From: Pirellulales bacterium
GTDB lineage: Bacteria > Planctomycetota > Planctomycetia > Pirellulales > PALSA-1355
Direction: 5' to 3'
NCBI GenBank assembly: GCA_022844125.1
Contig: JALHMI010000008.1
Location: 186,001-250,000 of the forward strand
DNA length: 64,000 bases
Made by a program: the position numbers and the translations under genes. The first letter of the stretch is position 1. The number at the start of each line of letters is the position of its first letter. The notes beneath the pieces were generated by a model, which did not search any database, was not told where the DNA came from, and worked only from the letters and a program-made list of their open reading frames with translations. Positions 42,001 through 51,300 of the stretch are shown piece after piece.

Positions 42001-44382
42001 ATGGACGTCGAACGGTTCTTGGATCGGATTCGCACGCAGGACTTCTACGCGGGGCAGATCGAACACGTCGAAGCGCTCGCCGAGCGGCCGGGCAAGTTCG
42101 CCTCGCCGGCCAGTCCCCTGCCCCCGGCGCTCGCCGAGCTCTTGGCCTTCCGCGGCATCGATCAGCTTTACGCCCACCAGGTCGAGGTGCTCGAGCGGGC
42201 TCGCGCCGGGCGCGACGTCGTCGTGGTCACCGGCACGGCCAGCGGCAAAACGCTTTGCTACAACCTGCCGATTCTCGAAACCGTGCTCGCCGAGCCCGAC
42301 GCCCGGGCGCTGTACCTGTTTCCGACCAAGGCCCTGGCCCAGGACCAACACAAGGGGCTGCTGGAGCTCTTCGCCGGCAGCCCCGAGGTGATCGATCGGG
42401 TCCGCGCCGGCGTGTTCGACGGCGATACGCCCGTGGCCCAGCGCAGGCGCATCCAGGCCGAGTCGCAGCTCGTGCTGTCGAATCCCGACATGCTGCATGC
42501 TTCAATTCTGCCATACCATCCGAAGTGGGCTCGGTTCTTTGCGAGTCTCCGGTACGTCGTGATCGACGAGGTGCACACCTATCGCGGCATCCTGGGCGCG
42601 AACGTAGCAGGAGTGCTGCGGCGGCTCGAGCGAGTGTGCCAGCACTACGGCTCGCGGCCCGTGTTTCTGGCGGCGAGCGCGACGATTGCCAATCCCGGCG
42701 AGCTGGCCGGCAAGCTGCTGGGTCGCGAACTGGACGTCGTCGATGGCGATGGCGCTCCGCGCGGCCGCAAGTACTTCGTGCTGTGGAACCCCAGCCCGCT
42801 GGGCGAAGACCGGCTGGCGCGGCGCAGCGCCACGGACGATGCCGTACTGCTGATGACCGAGGCGATGCTCGACGGCGCGCAGGCGCTCACCTTCACGCGC
42901 ACCCGACAAGCCGCTGAGCTCGTGCATCGCTACGTGCAGGAGGGGCTCGCGGCGAACCACTCGAAACTGGCCGGGCAGATTCGCGCCTATCGCGGCGGAT
43001 ACCTGCCAATCGAGCGGCGCGAAATCGAATCGCAACTGTTTAATGGCAACCTGCGCGGCGTCGCGGCGACCAACGCGCTGGAGCTGGGCGTCGACATCGG
43101 CTCGCTCGACGTGGCGCTGCTCGCCGGCTATCCCGGCACGATCGCCAGCACCTGGCAGCAAGCCGGTCGCAGCGGCCGCCGGCACGACGAGAGCGTGGCG
43201 ATCCTGCTGGCCGGCAACGACCCGGTCGATCAGTACCTCACGCGTCATCCCGAGTATTTCTTCGCCCAGTCGCCGGAACATGCGGTGGTCGATCCGGAGA
43301 ATCCCTACGTGCTGGCGAACCACCTGCAGGCCGCGGCCTTCGAGTTGCCGCTGTCCGAGGCGGACGTCGAACTGTTTGGCCCCTTGGCGATGCCGATCGC
43401 CGGCGTGCTCAGCGACTCGGGCGCACTGACGGCGGTCGGCGGGGAGTACTTCTACAGCGGCGGCAGTCAGAATCCGGCCCAGCGGATGAGCCTGCGGCAC
43501 ATGAGCGACAACACGTTTTCGATCGTGCTCAAGCGCGACTTTGCTCGCCCGGGAAAAGGTGCTCGCCCCGGCAAGGGACCCCAGCGCGATCACGAGGTGA
43601 TTGCCAACGTCGATGCGATCAGCGCGCCGGAGCTGATCTATCCCGAGGCGGTTTATCTGCACAACGGCGAAAGCTACTTCGTGCGCGAGCTGGACCTTGA
43701 CGGCAAGGTCGCTTACGTCGAGCGGCGCGAAACGGACTACTACACGCAGGCCGTGCTGGAGTCGAGCGTGCGGATCAAGCAGCAGCGCCGCCAGCGCGAA
43801 GGTGCACCGCAATCGCTGCTGGCGTTCGGCGAGGTGGACGTGAGCTGGCAAACCGTGGCCTTCAAGAAGATCAAGTTCGGCACGCGCGAAAACATCGGAC
43901 TGGGGCCGGTCGATATCCCGGCGCAAACGCTGCCGACCACGGCGCTCTGGCTCGCGCCGGACGACGCCCTGCGCGCGGAGATGAAAGCCTCCGGCCATCG
44001 GACGAGCGAAGGGATGACCGGCCTCAGGAACCTGGCCATGGTCGCGCTGCCGATGGTGGCGATGTGCGATAGCCGCGACCTGGGCGGGCTGGTCGACAGC
44101 AAAAACCTGGGCCGCTCGACGATGATCCTTTACGATCGCTATCCCGGCGGGCTCGGCTACTGCGAGAAAGGTTTCGCCCGGCTCGAAGACGTGCTGGCGA
44201 TCTGCCGGCAGATGGTGGCCGAATGTCCCTGCGACGAGGGCTGCCCCAGTTGCGTCGGCCTGCCGAACCTGCGGCCCGCGATTCACAGCGATCCCGACCT
44301 CTCGCGCGGATATCCCATGCCCGACAAGTCGGCGACGATCGCACTCTTGGAAATGCTTTGCCCGATGCGCGTACCGGTTTGA
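42001..44382 (+). CDS. DEAD/DEAH helicase with DUF1998-type Zn-binding C-terminus (MrfA-like)
   Basis: Encodes 793 aa from ATG 42001, preceded by CGGAGGGC. RecA-1 has VVVVTGTASGKTLCY (Walker A), YVVIDEVHTYRGILG (DEVH) and FLAASATIANPGELA; RecA-2 has ALTFTRTRQAAELV, ATNALELGVDIGSLD and TWQQAGRSGRRHDES. The C-terminus ends with CRQMVAECPCDEGCPSCVG, the four-cysteine zinc motif of MrfA/YprA. MrfA proteins unwind DNA with 3'-5' polarity and act in nucleotide-excision-like repair of interstrand crosslinks; a partner nuclease MrfB is often adjacent but is not seen here. Upstream is a palindrome that may be an operator. Confidence 0.92.
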   Translation: MDVERFLDRIRTQDFYAGQIEHVEALAERPGKFASPASPLPPALAELLAFRGIDQLYAHQVEVLERARAGRDVVVVTGTASGKTLCYNLPILETVLAEPDARALYLFPTKALAQDQHKGLLELFAGSPEVIDRVRAGVFDGDTPVAQRRRIQAESQLVLSNPDMLHASILPYHPKWARFFASLRYVVIDEVHTYRGILGANVAGVLRRLERVCQHYGSRPVFLAASATIANPGELAGKLLGRELDVVDGDGAPRGRKYFVLWNPSPLGEDRLARRSATDDAVLLMTEAMLDGAQALTFTRTRQAAELVHRYVQEGLAANHSKLAGQIRAYRGGYLPIERREIESQLFNGNLRGVAATNALELGVDIGSLDVALLAGYPGTIASTWQQAGRSGRRHDESVAILLAGNDPVDQYLTRHPEYFFAQSPEHAVVDPENPYVLANHLQAAAFELPLSEADVELFGPLAMPIAGVLSDSGALTAVGGEYFYSGGSQNPAQRMSLRHMSDNTFSIVLKRDFARPGKGARPGKGPQRDHEVIANVDAISAPELIYPEAVYLHNGESYFVRELDLDGKVAYVERRETDYYTQAVLESSVRIKQQRRQREGAPQSLLAFGEVDVSWQTVAFKKIKFGTRENIGLGPVDIPAQTLPTTALWLAPDDALRAEMKASGHRTSEGMTGLRNLAMVALPMVAMCDSRDLGGLVDSKNLGRSTMILYDRYPGGLGYCEKGFARLEDVLAICRQMVAECPCDEGCPSCVGLPNLRPAIHSDPDLSRGYPMPDKSATIALLEMLCPMRVPV

Positions 44383-44521
44383 GAGGGAGTGCTCGGGGTG
44401 AGCGCAAAGATCCCCGGCCGATCCGAGCTGGGCCTGTTGGCGACAGGCCGCGGCACGGTCATAATGGGCCCCGTTCGCCGTGCGTTTACTGGAAGCCTGA
44501 ACCGTCCGGGAGCCCTCCGCC

Positions 44522-44953
44522 ATGATTCTTCGCCGCTGCGTCCTGCTTGCCGCCGCTGGTTATCTGACGTTCGCCGCCTGCACCGTTGTCCGCGCCCAAG
44601 ACGACGGCGCAGCGAAGCCCGATCGGCTGTTCGAAATGCGGACCTACGTGGCTAACGACGGCAAGTTTGAGGACCTGCACAAGCGGTTCCGCGAGCACAC
44701 GAACAAGCTGTTTGTGAAGCACGGCATGGACCTGGTCGGCTACTGGGTGCCGGCCGACGGGCCTGATTCTGAAAACACGCTGGTCTACATCCTGGCATAT
44801 CCGGACATGGAGTCGCGGGAGAAGTCGTGGAAGGCATTCATGGCCGATCCGGACTGGCAGGCCGTTTACAAGAAGTCGCATGAGAACGGCCCGCTGGTGA
44901 AGAAGGTCGAAACGAAGTACCTGAAGCCGACGGACTATTCGCCGATCAAGTAG
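44522..44953 (+). CDS. Secreted NIPSNAP family protein
   Basis: Encodes 143 aa. A signal peptide ends VRAQ. The mature part is one NIPSNAP (ferredoxin-like dimeric barrel) domain: RLFEMRTYVANDGKFEDLHKRFREHTNKLFVKHGMDLVGYW, PDSENTLVYILAYPDMESREKSWKAFMADPDW. Length matches single-domain members. The family is of unknown biochemical role; exported copies are common in planctomycetes. It stands alone between the helicase gene and the 218-aa gene. Confidence 0.9.
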   Translation: MILRRCVLLAAAGYLTFAACTVVRAQDDGAAKPDRLFEMRTYVANDGKFEDLHKRFREHTNKLFVKHGMDLVGYWVPADGPDSENTLVYILAYPDMESREKSWKAFMADPDWQAVYKKSHENGPLVKKVETKYLKPTDYSPIK

Positions 44954-45024
44954 CAACACCGACCCGGCGAGAGCCCTTTTGCGCCGTGTTGCGCTGCGTG
45001 CCTACTCATTACCACGAGGCCCCG

Positions 45025-45681
45025 ATGACCGATCGTGAACGTTGGACCGTGTATCCGCTGTTGTTCCTGGCGCTGGGAATCTCGCTCAAGGACAAGCTTG
45101 CGCGGTCCGTCGAGACCGATCGCATTGAGTGCAAGACGCTGGTCTGCGAGGGGCTCGAAGTCGCCGGCCCGGAACCTGGCAAACGCGTGACGATTACCCA
45201 AGGCAACATCGTGGCGAAAGGGGGCATTCTGACCGAAGGACTCGAAGTCTCGGGACCCAAACCTGGGCAGCGAGTCACGATCGCCCAGGGCAATATCGCC
45301 TGTCGCTCGCTCGTTGCGACCGATGAGTCCGGCAAGCTGCAACTGGCCGTGGTCTCGTCGAATCAGGACGGCGGAATCCTCCGCACCTTCGGCACGCACA
45401 CCGGAACGCACGCCGTGCTGGGCAACTTCAACCAGTACGCGGGCCTACTGTTCGTCGACGCTCGCGGCGCGGCGCACGCCGGCCCGATGTACGGTTCACC
45501 CGTGCCGGTGCAGAAGCCTGAAGCGCGCAGCGGCGAACCCGAAGGCGGCACTGCGCAGCCTGCCGAACAGCCCAGCGGTAGCGAGAAACCGCATGAGGCG
45601 GAAACGTCGGCAGCGCAGCCTGAAGGATCGGAACCGGCGGATGAGCCCAAGGCAGCGAACGATCCCGCCGCGCAACCCTAG
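45025..45681 (+). CDS. Repeat-bearing hypothetical protein with acidic Pro/Glu-rich tail
   Basis: Encodes 218 aa from ATG 45025 (MTDRERWTVYPLLFLALGISLKDKL, a possible membrane or signal anchor); an in-frame ATG at 44986 is also possible. Residues 30-110 contain two similar beta units: GLEVAGPEPGKRVTITQGN and GLEVSGPKPGQRVTIAQGN, each followed by an I-x-x-x-x-x-x strand (VAKGGILTE / ACRSLVATDE). After QLAVVSSNQDGGIL and HAVLGNFNQYAGLLFVDARG comes a low-complexity tail of Pro, Glu, Ala and Ser (about 150-218). I recognise no family. Possibly a membrane-anchored beta-solenoid or fibre tip. Confidence 0.7.
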   Translation: MTDRERWTVYPLLFLALGISLKDKLARSVETDRIECKTLVCEGLEVAGPEPGKRVTITQGNIVAKGGILTEGLEVSGPKPGQRVTIAQGNIACRSLVATDESGKLQLAVVSSNQDGGILRTFGTHTGTHAVLGNFNQYAGLLFVDARGAAHAGPMYGSPVPVQKPEARSGEPEGGTAQPAEQPSGSEKPHEAETSAAQPEGSEPADEPKAANDPAAQP

Positions 45682-45713
45682 CCTGTCAACTCGAAGTAGA
45701 TCGCGCCCTGGCG

Positions 45714-45998
45714 CTACTTCTTGTTCGCAAAGCGGAAGCGAATGTGTTCGACCAGCACGCGGCGATACTCCTCGGCGTCGACGTCGCGCTCGCTGCATAC
45801 CAAAAACAGCGTGCCGTCGTCACGGAAGTTGTCGTCCCAGGCCATCAGCTTGTCGTCGTTCCAGGTCGGATCGTACTCGGCCAGCTTCTCGTCCGACATC
45901 CGCGTAAAGTGCGCGCGAAGATTGATGTCCGTCTCGTCCATGGCCATTCCGAGCGGCATGCGTTCGTAGTCGATGTCCTGGGCTTTTAAATTGCTCAT
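45714..45998 (-). CDS. Small hypothetical protein (94 aa)
   Basis: Encodes a compact, acidic and soluble protein without signal peptide: [21 protein letters not shown]..., then [55 protein letters not shown]. An AGGAAACC precedes ATG 45998 by about 10 nt. The regular alternation of charged and aromatic residues argues for a real gene. No family recognised. Confidence 0.7.
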   Translation of the reverse strand: MSNLKAQDIDYERMPLGMAMDETDINLRAHFTRMSDEKLAEYDPTWNDDKLMAWDDNFRDDGTLFLVCSERDVDAEEYRRVLVEHIRFRFANKK

Positions 45999-46170
45999 GG
46001 CGGTTGGTTTCCTGGCACGAATAGAGAATGATCAGCCGAAGCGATTGGAATCGCACGCCCCCCTGGCCGCCATTCATTGTACCCGGCGGCGCGGCGGGGC
46101 AATACTCGCCCGGCAAGAACCTGACGTCCGTTTTGCGGCGTTCGCCGTTGCGCCAACAGGTTTCTCACAA

Positions 46171-46232
46171 CCCGACGCGTAAGTGCGTAAGCGAGGCAAA
46201 CTCCGATGCCGGCCTCGCTGACAGGTTGGGTT
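46171..46232. repeat. Planctomycete intergenic repeat (NPTCQRG type)
   Basis: CCCGACGCGTAAGTGCGTAAGCG... through CTCGCTGACAGGTTGGGTT. Read on the minus strand it begins AACCCAACCTGTCAGCGAGG, encoding NPTCQRG-like peptides that I recall from spurious ORFs in planctomycete genomes. Only one copy is seen here, so the family assignment rests on recollection. Confidence 0.4.
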
Positions 46233-46283
46233 GCGACGTTCGACGCGGAGTCCCAAGACTCTACCGTCGGGTCCGGGGCGTGC

Positions 46284-46682
46284 CTAGGGCCCGAAAATCA
46301 CCTGGCCTTCGAGCCCCTGCACCACGTTCAGCGGGATGCCATCGCTCCGCAGATCGTTCAAATTGCGGTACGGCCGACCGGCAAAGATCCGGGCCGCCAT
46401 CGACGAGGTGATGCCCGGCAGGTTCTGGATCTCGCTGAACGAAGCCGAGTTGATGTCCAGCTTGCGGGGCACAAAGGGCGCCACCAGCGGCCGGCGCTGC
46501 TCCACTGCGGTCGGCGCCGGCTCGGGAAGCTGGACCGAGGGCCGAGTCGAGCGATACAGCGGCCACAGCCGAACTAGCAGTTCCGGCGGCTTTTGAATCT
46601 GGCCGAGGCAGACCGACGCGAACACCGTGGCGAGCAGCATCGCGCAGGTGACTCTGAAAATAATCCGCGAGAGCGCGTTCAT
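46284..46682 (-). CDS. Exported helix-hairpin-helix protein (ComEA-like fold)
   Basis: Encodes 132 aa from ATG 46682 (MNALSRIIFRVTCAMLLATVFASVCLGQIQ, a signal peptide); an in-frame start at 46751 only adds a charged leader. After a Pro-rich stretch, residues about 80-130 read KLDINSASFSEIQNLPGITSSMAARIFAGRPYRNLNDLRS, the two HhH motifs of the ComEA/UvrC type. Such modules bind DNA backbone; an exported HhH protein may take part in DNA uptake, or simply reuse the fold. It ends GLEGQVIFGP. The rest of a competence system is not in the window. Confidence 0.85.
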   Translation of the reverse strand: MNALSRIIFRVTCAMLLATVFASVCLGQIQKPPELLVRLWPLYRSTRPSVQLPEPAPTAVEQRRPLVAPFVPRKLDINSASFSEIQNLPGITSSMAARIFAGRPYRNLNDLRSDGIPLNVVQGLEGQVIFGP

Positions 46683-46877
46683 GACACGAAATCCTCGGCG
46701 TGTCGGTTGATCGAGCGGAGGGACAAACGCACCAGTTCTCCTGGCCGTCAATTGTACAACATACTTGTCCGGGTTTGCCGCAAGCCTCCTCTCAGGCCGT
46801 AAAAGCTGGACAACCCGCGCCGCCCGGGGCGAGAATGCCGCGGGACCCTATCGACCGCAACCGTGGAGCACACAACT

Positions 46878-47855
46878 ATGGAACGACGCGAATTTCTGGG
46901 CGGCACGCTTTCGGCCACGCTGCTCTCGGCGGATCCAAAAAGTAAACCGCCCGCAACGCCTTCGCCCGGGGGCGCACTCAACGCCGAGACGACTGCCGGC
47001 GGACCGGCGCCTGAGATCGAACGCGCACAAAGCGGCCGTCCACATGCCGGCAAAGTCCTGGCCACCATCGCGCCGCACTCGGACGATCACTCGATCCTCT
47101 GCGGCGGCACCGTGGCCAAGCTGATCAGTGAGGGCTACACCGGCTACCTGATCCGGACCAGCAACGATGAGATGGATTCGTACGACCTCTCGGTCGGTGC
47201 GACGATTGCCGCCAACGAAAGCGACAATGAGCGGATGGCAAAGGTGCTGGGGATCAAGCAGGTGTTCGACCTGAACTATCGCAACCACGCCATGGACGAC
47301 GTCTCGCGCGTGGAGATGCGGGCGCGGCTGATCTTTTTGATTCGGCTGCTCAAGATCGACACCATTTTCAGCTACGACCCATGGGGGCACTACGAGGAGA
47401 ACCCCGACCACTACATCACGGCCTCGTGCGTCGAAGCGGCCTGCTGGATGGCGGCCGGGCACAACGACTTTCCCGAGCACATGGCGGCTGGCCTCAAGCC
47501 GCACGCAGTGAGTGAGAAGTACTACTACGCGCGCGGGCCACAGCTGGTGAACCGCGTGGTGGACATCACGGCGCAGATGGACCAGAAAATGGATGCGATC
47601 TGTGCGAACCGAACGATGCTAGGGAACATGGTCCGGGAATTCCGCGACGAACTGGCTGCGCGAAAGCTCAAGCTGCCGGAACTGGAGGGAGATCAGGATG
47701 CTGCGATCCGGGCGTATGCGAACCTGCGATTCAAGCCGCGTTTCGCCAGCGTCGGCGAGCCGTATGGGCTCAAGTACGCAGAGCAGTATCATTACATCGG
47801 GCCGAGCAGGGCGCTCGACGCGTACATCAAGGAGCACGCGGTACCGATCCGGTGA
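46878..47855 (+). CDS. PIG-L family deacetylase, exported
   Basis: Encodes 325 aa from ATG 46878 (MERREFLGGTLSATLLSAD, twin-Arg-like leader); a GTG at 46863 is also in frame. The catalytic motif reads IAPHSDDHSILCGGTVAKL: the His and second Asp that bind zinc in the PHPDDE motif are kept, but Glu is replaced by His. The distal ligand motif is NPDHYITA (HPDH with Asn in first place). PIG-L enzymes deacetylate N-acetylglucosaminyl compounds. Substrate unknown here. Confidence 0.88.
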   Translation: MERREFLGGTLSATLLSADPKSKPPATPSPGGALNAETTAGGPAPEIERAQSGRPHAGKVLATIAPHSDDHSILCGGTVAKLISEGYTGYLIRTSNDEMDSYDLSVGATIAANESDNERMAKVLGIKQVFDLNYRNHAMDDVSRVEMRARLIFLIRLLKIDTIFSYDPWGHYEENPDHYITASCVEAACWMAAGHNDFPEHMAAGLKPHAVSEKYYYARGPQLVNRVVDITAQMDQKMDAICANRTMLGNMVREFRDELAARKLKLPELEGDQDAAIRAYANLRFKPRFASVGEPYGLKYAEQYHYIGPSRALDAYIKEHAVPIR

Positions 47856-48342
47856 GGTGGCTTTTTCCAGAATTTCGCGCGCGAGCGCTCTCCGGCGGCG
47901 AGTGTCACCAAACTGACGGCGCTTGTGGATACACAACATTTTCCTAGGGTCCACAACGTCCAGTCGCCAACTGGTAAGCACATCGTATGCAGCTTTCCCG
48001 GCTTGCCGGCAAAGTGCAGGTCGCGAATCGCGTTTCGTTCTCGCTAGGGAGTTCATCGAACGTACGCTAAACGATCTGCTGGCCTAATTTCAAGCGCGCA
48101 AGCGTTTAATTCGCTGCGGAGGTCGCAGAGGCATGCAGCGCAGGCCACAAGCACAGCCAGCGGAAAGCGTGAATCGCTGGGAGCTGGTGAAGGTTGCGGT
48201 GAGCGAGGTTGTGGACGCGTGCGCGCAAGGAAGTGACGAAAAAAAATTCGGAAGTGAGTTAGCGTCGCCGTGGTGGCGGGAAGATGGCGGTTCTCGCCCT
48301 CGACGTCAACTGCTTCCGTCCCACTGGTTCTGCGGTCGAGTG
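47856..48342. other. Intergenic region, 487 nt, converging genes
   Basis: Lies between the PIG-L gene (+) and the M56 fusion gene (-), so it should hold two terminators rather than promoters. A run of T (GGCTTTTTCC) follows the PIG-L stop codon by few bases. Two frames (about 97 and 145 codons, minus strand) are open, but neither shows a signal, motif or ribosome-binding site; I do not call them genes. Confidence 0.4.
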
Positions 48343-51300
48343 TCACTCCGCCTGCAGCCGGCGGATCATGGCTTTGAGCTCTTGCATCTCTTCCTGCATG
48401 CGGAGGAACTGCGTGGCGTCGGTCCCTTCGATCCGATCGATCACCCGCGGATCGGCTTCTTCGCGCCAGCCGCCGAGGGTGAGGAGCCAGGGAACGGCAC
48501 TCTCCGGGGCCCTACCGCCCAATGCGAACTCCGAGGCAGTTGTCCAGTTTTTGCGGGCCGCCTCTTGCGCCTCTTCTAGAGTTAAGCCGGCTACTTGCAC
48601 TTTTTGTTTGCTGCCGAGGTTCCCGTCACCGTCGACGGCGTAAGTGAACATATTTTCCTCCACTTCACCCAAGAGAAGCTTATCGCCAGGTTTAATCTTG
48701 TAGTCAGCCGCCGGTTGGCTGCCTTTGTCAAAAACCGCTCGCCCGCGACGCAGAACGCGTGTAGTGGGCAGGGCTGTTCTGGTCGAGAAGCTCTCGGACA
48801 GGTGCTTGCGCAATGCTTCGCCCGCCTCGATTTCCGTTAATCCGCCAAGTGTGGCGCGACCGCCGGCATGGGGCAAAGCCACGCGCCCGTCCGGTTCGAT
48901 CAGGTACGTGCCGCTGAGATTCGGAGTTTCACCGTTCAATTCGACGGGTTGCCCTTCATGGCTCGCAATGCGAATGCGTGGTTTCAGTGGAGCGATAATT
49001 TCAATCGTGTCCAGCGACTGCAGGACGACGGGCTCGGGGCGCATCGAGCCGACGACACCTGCGTTCGAGTTCGGTCGGCCGCTGTCACTGGGAGCAATCG
49101 CGGTCGCCGCAACGTTTTCGGCCACGACGCCGTTGTTGTGACCTTCGATCCGATCGATCACCCGCGGATCGGCCTCTTCGCGCCAACCGCCGAGGGTGAC
49201 GATCCAGGGAGTTGTGTACTCGGCGACATCCGGCGGATTTCCAAACTTAAAGGTGATTTTGCGTAGCGCGGCTTGGGCTTCTTCCAGCGAAAGACCGGCG
49301 AGATTTGCCTTTTCGGTCCCAGCTATGTGCGTAGCTGAGACATTCCCGTCAGCGTCAACCACGGTGGGCCAAAGCTGCGAGATCATCGTGCCCTTTAGCA
49401 CCGTATCGCCTGGCTTGATTCGATAGTCGGCCGCAGGCTCTTTTCCTTTGGCGAATACCGCACGTCCGCGGCGATAAACAGTTACCGACGGCAGCGCGAT
49501 CCGCGGAAACAAATGAACGGACAGATGCTCGCGTAGTTGCTTTCCGGCTTCTTCTGTTGTCAGCCCTGCCAACTTTACGCGACCTCCCGCTTCCGGCAGG
49601 GCAACGCGGCCGTCCGGCTCAATCACGTAGGTACCGCTGAACGACAAGTTCGAGCCAGTAAGGACTTCTCCGACTCTGCCATGGGAGTCGGACAAGAACG
49701 ATCGTGTTCGACCCAGCGGCAGGATGATCTCGATTGTGTCCAGTGGTTGCAGGAGGACAGGCTCGGCTGCGGGGGCGGGCATGTCTTGAGTGGACGCTAC
49801 TGCGGCCGCCGCGCCTTCGGCCACGACGCCATCGTCGTGACCTCCATAGGTGACAACGACTCGCGGGTCCTTGAGCACTTGCTTGAGTTTGTCGGTGATC
49901 GTCTGGCCGGCTTCGATGAGCGTCAGACCGGCGACGTTCACGCGACTGGCCGGGCCATAAATCGCGCCCAGGACCAGATTACCGTCGGGTTCGACTGTGC
50001 GCGGCGGGGGCGGCAAAGTATCGAAGCCGCCCGCGAGGTCAATGCCGAGGATGTCGCCGGGTCGGATGCGGCCGGAGAAAGGCTGGGATCTGTTGCGATT
50101 GGGATCGTCTCTGGATGCTCGTTCCTTCGTCGCAGACTCGGTGGCCAGCGTCTCCTGCTTTTCGTAGGGGTTTGTCGGTGGCGTCTGCCCAGCAAGCTGG
50201 CTCGCGAGTTGGCTCCAGCGATTGTCGAGCTTTTGCTCGAGCTCGGCGAGTTGCTGATCGATCGGAGTAATCTGCTTGTGGATTCTGTCGCGTTCTTTGG
50301 TCAGGATCTGCATCGCAGCCTGCTGCTTAAGGTAGTCGCGAGACAAACGCAGCCCCGCAATTTCGTCTCGGAGTTTGGCGACCTCCGTTTCAAACTGCCG
50401 CCGCTTCTTTTCAACATCCTCCGAACGAGCGGCAGGCGACGCTTCCGTGGCCGCCGGTTTTTCTGCTGGCGCCGGCTCGGCCGCTTCTGGCTCGGCACGC
50501 AGCGTTGCCACGCCGGCGATGAGTGCGATGCCGAGCATCACAGCCGCCACGTTCCAGCGGCGCGGAATCGTGCGCTCCAGCGGACGCGACTGATCGACGA
50601 GCATGACGACTCTCCGGTACAGTTCGCTGCGGCGCGGGGCGATACCCAGGCCCGGCGAGAGCGGCGTGGGACACAGCATCCGCGAAAGCGTGGTCAGCAG
50701 TTCGGCGTAATCCTCGGGAGTAGACGCTCCCGCAGCCGCTGCGTCGGCCAGGTAGTCCTGCGAGATCCGCAGCTCGCGGCGGAGCAGCCAGACCAGCGGC
50801 TGGTGAAAATGCACGAGGCGCACGAGACTCGCGAGCATCCAGGTGCGGATGTCACTGCGGGCGACGTGCGACCACTCGTGCGAGAGTGCGAGGCGAAGCT
50901 GATCCGGCGTAAGCTGCTTCACGACCCGCTCGGGAAGGATGATCGTCGGTCGCAGCCAGCCGAACGCGCAGGGCTGAGCGGCCCGGGGCGAGACAAGCAG
51001 TCGGACGTGGTTAGCAGTGAGTTGGCCCGTGTGAGTGGCGGCGATCTCTGCAAGCAGCCCGCGAACGTGCGGTTCCGCGGGTGCGGAGGTGCGAAGCAAT
51101 CGCCACATCGCGACGCGGCCGACGAGCCACCACAGCGCGAGTAGCGCGACGCCGAGCAAGTAGGCGGAGAGAATCAGCCGACGATAGTCGGGGAGTGAGG
51201 GAGTTGCGGCCGTCGAGCGTTCGCGCGGCGTTGACGCGGCCGGTCGCAGGGCGCGAGGCGGTGCGGGTGTGATCGTTGTCGGTGCAATCGGCGACGGCGC

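Noticed and set aside
42502-44523. 673-codon minus-strand frame opposite the helicase
   Set aside because: Antisense to a complete helicase with all motifs; composition (Arg, His, Gln) is typical of shadow frames.
48053-48346. 97-codon minus-strand frame next to the M56 gene's end
   Set aside because: No signal, motif or Shine-Dalgarno, and it overlaps the end of the M56 gene; counted as intergenic.
49537-51144. 535-codon plus-strand frame opposite the M56 fusion
   Set aside because: Antisense shadow; no family resemblance.
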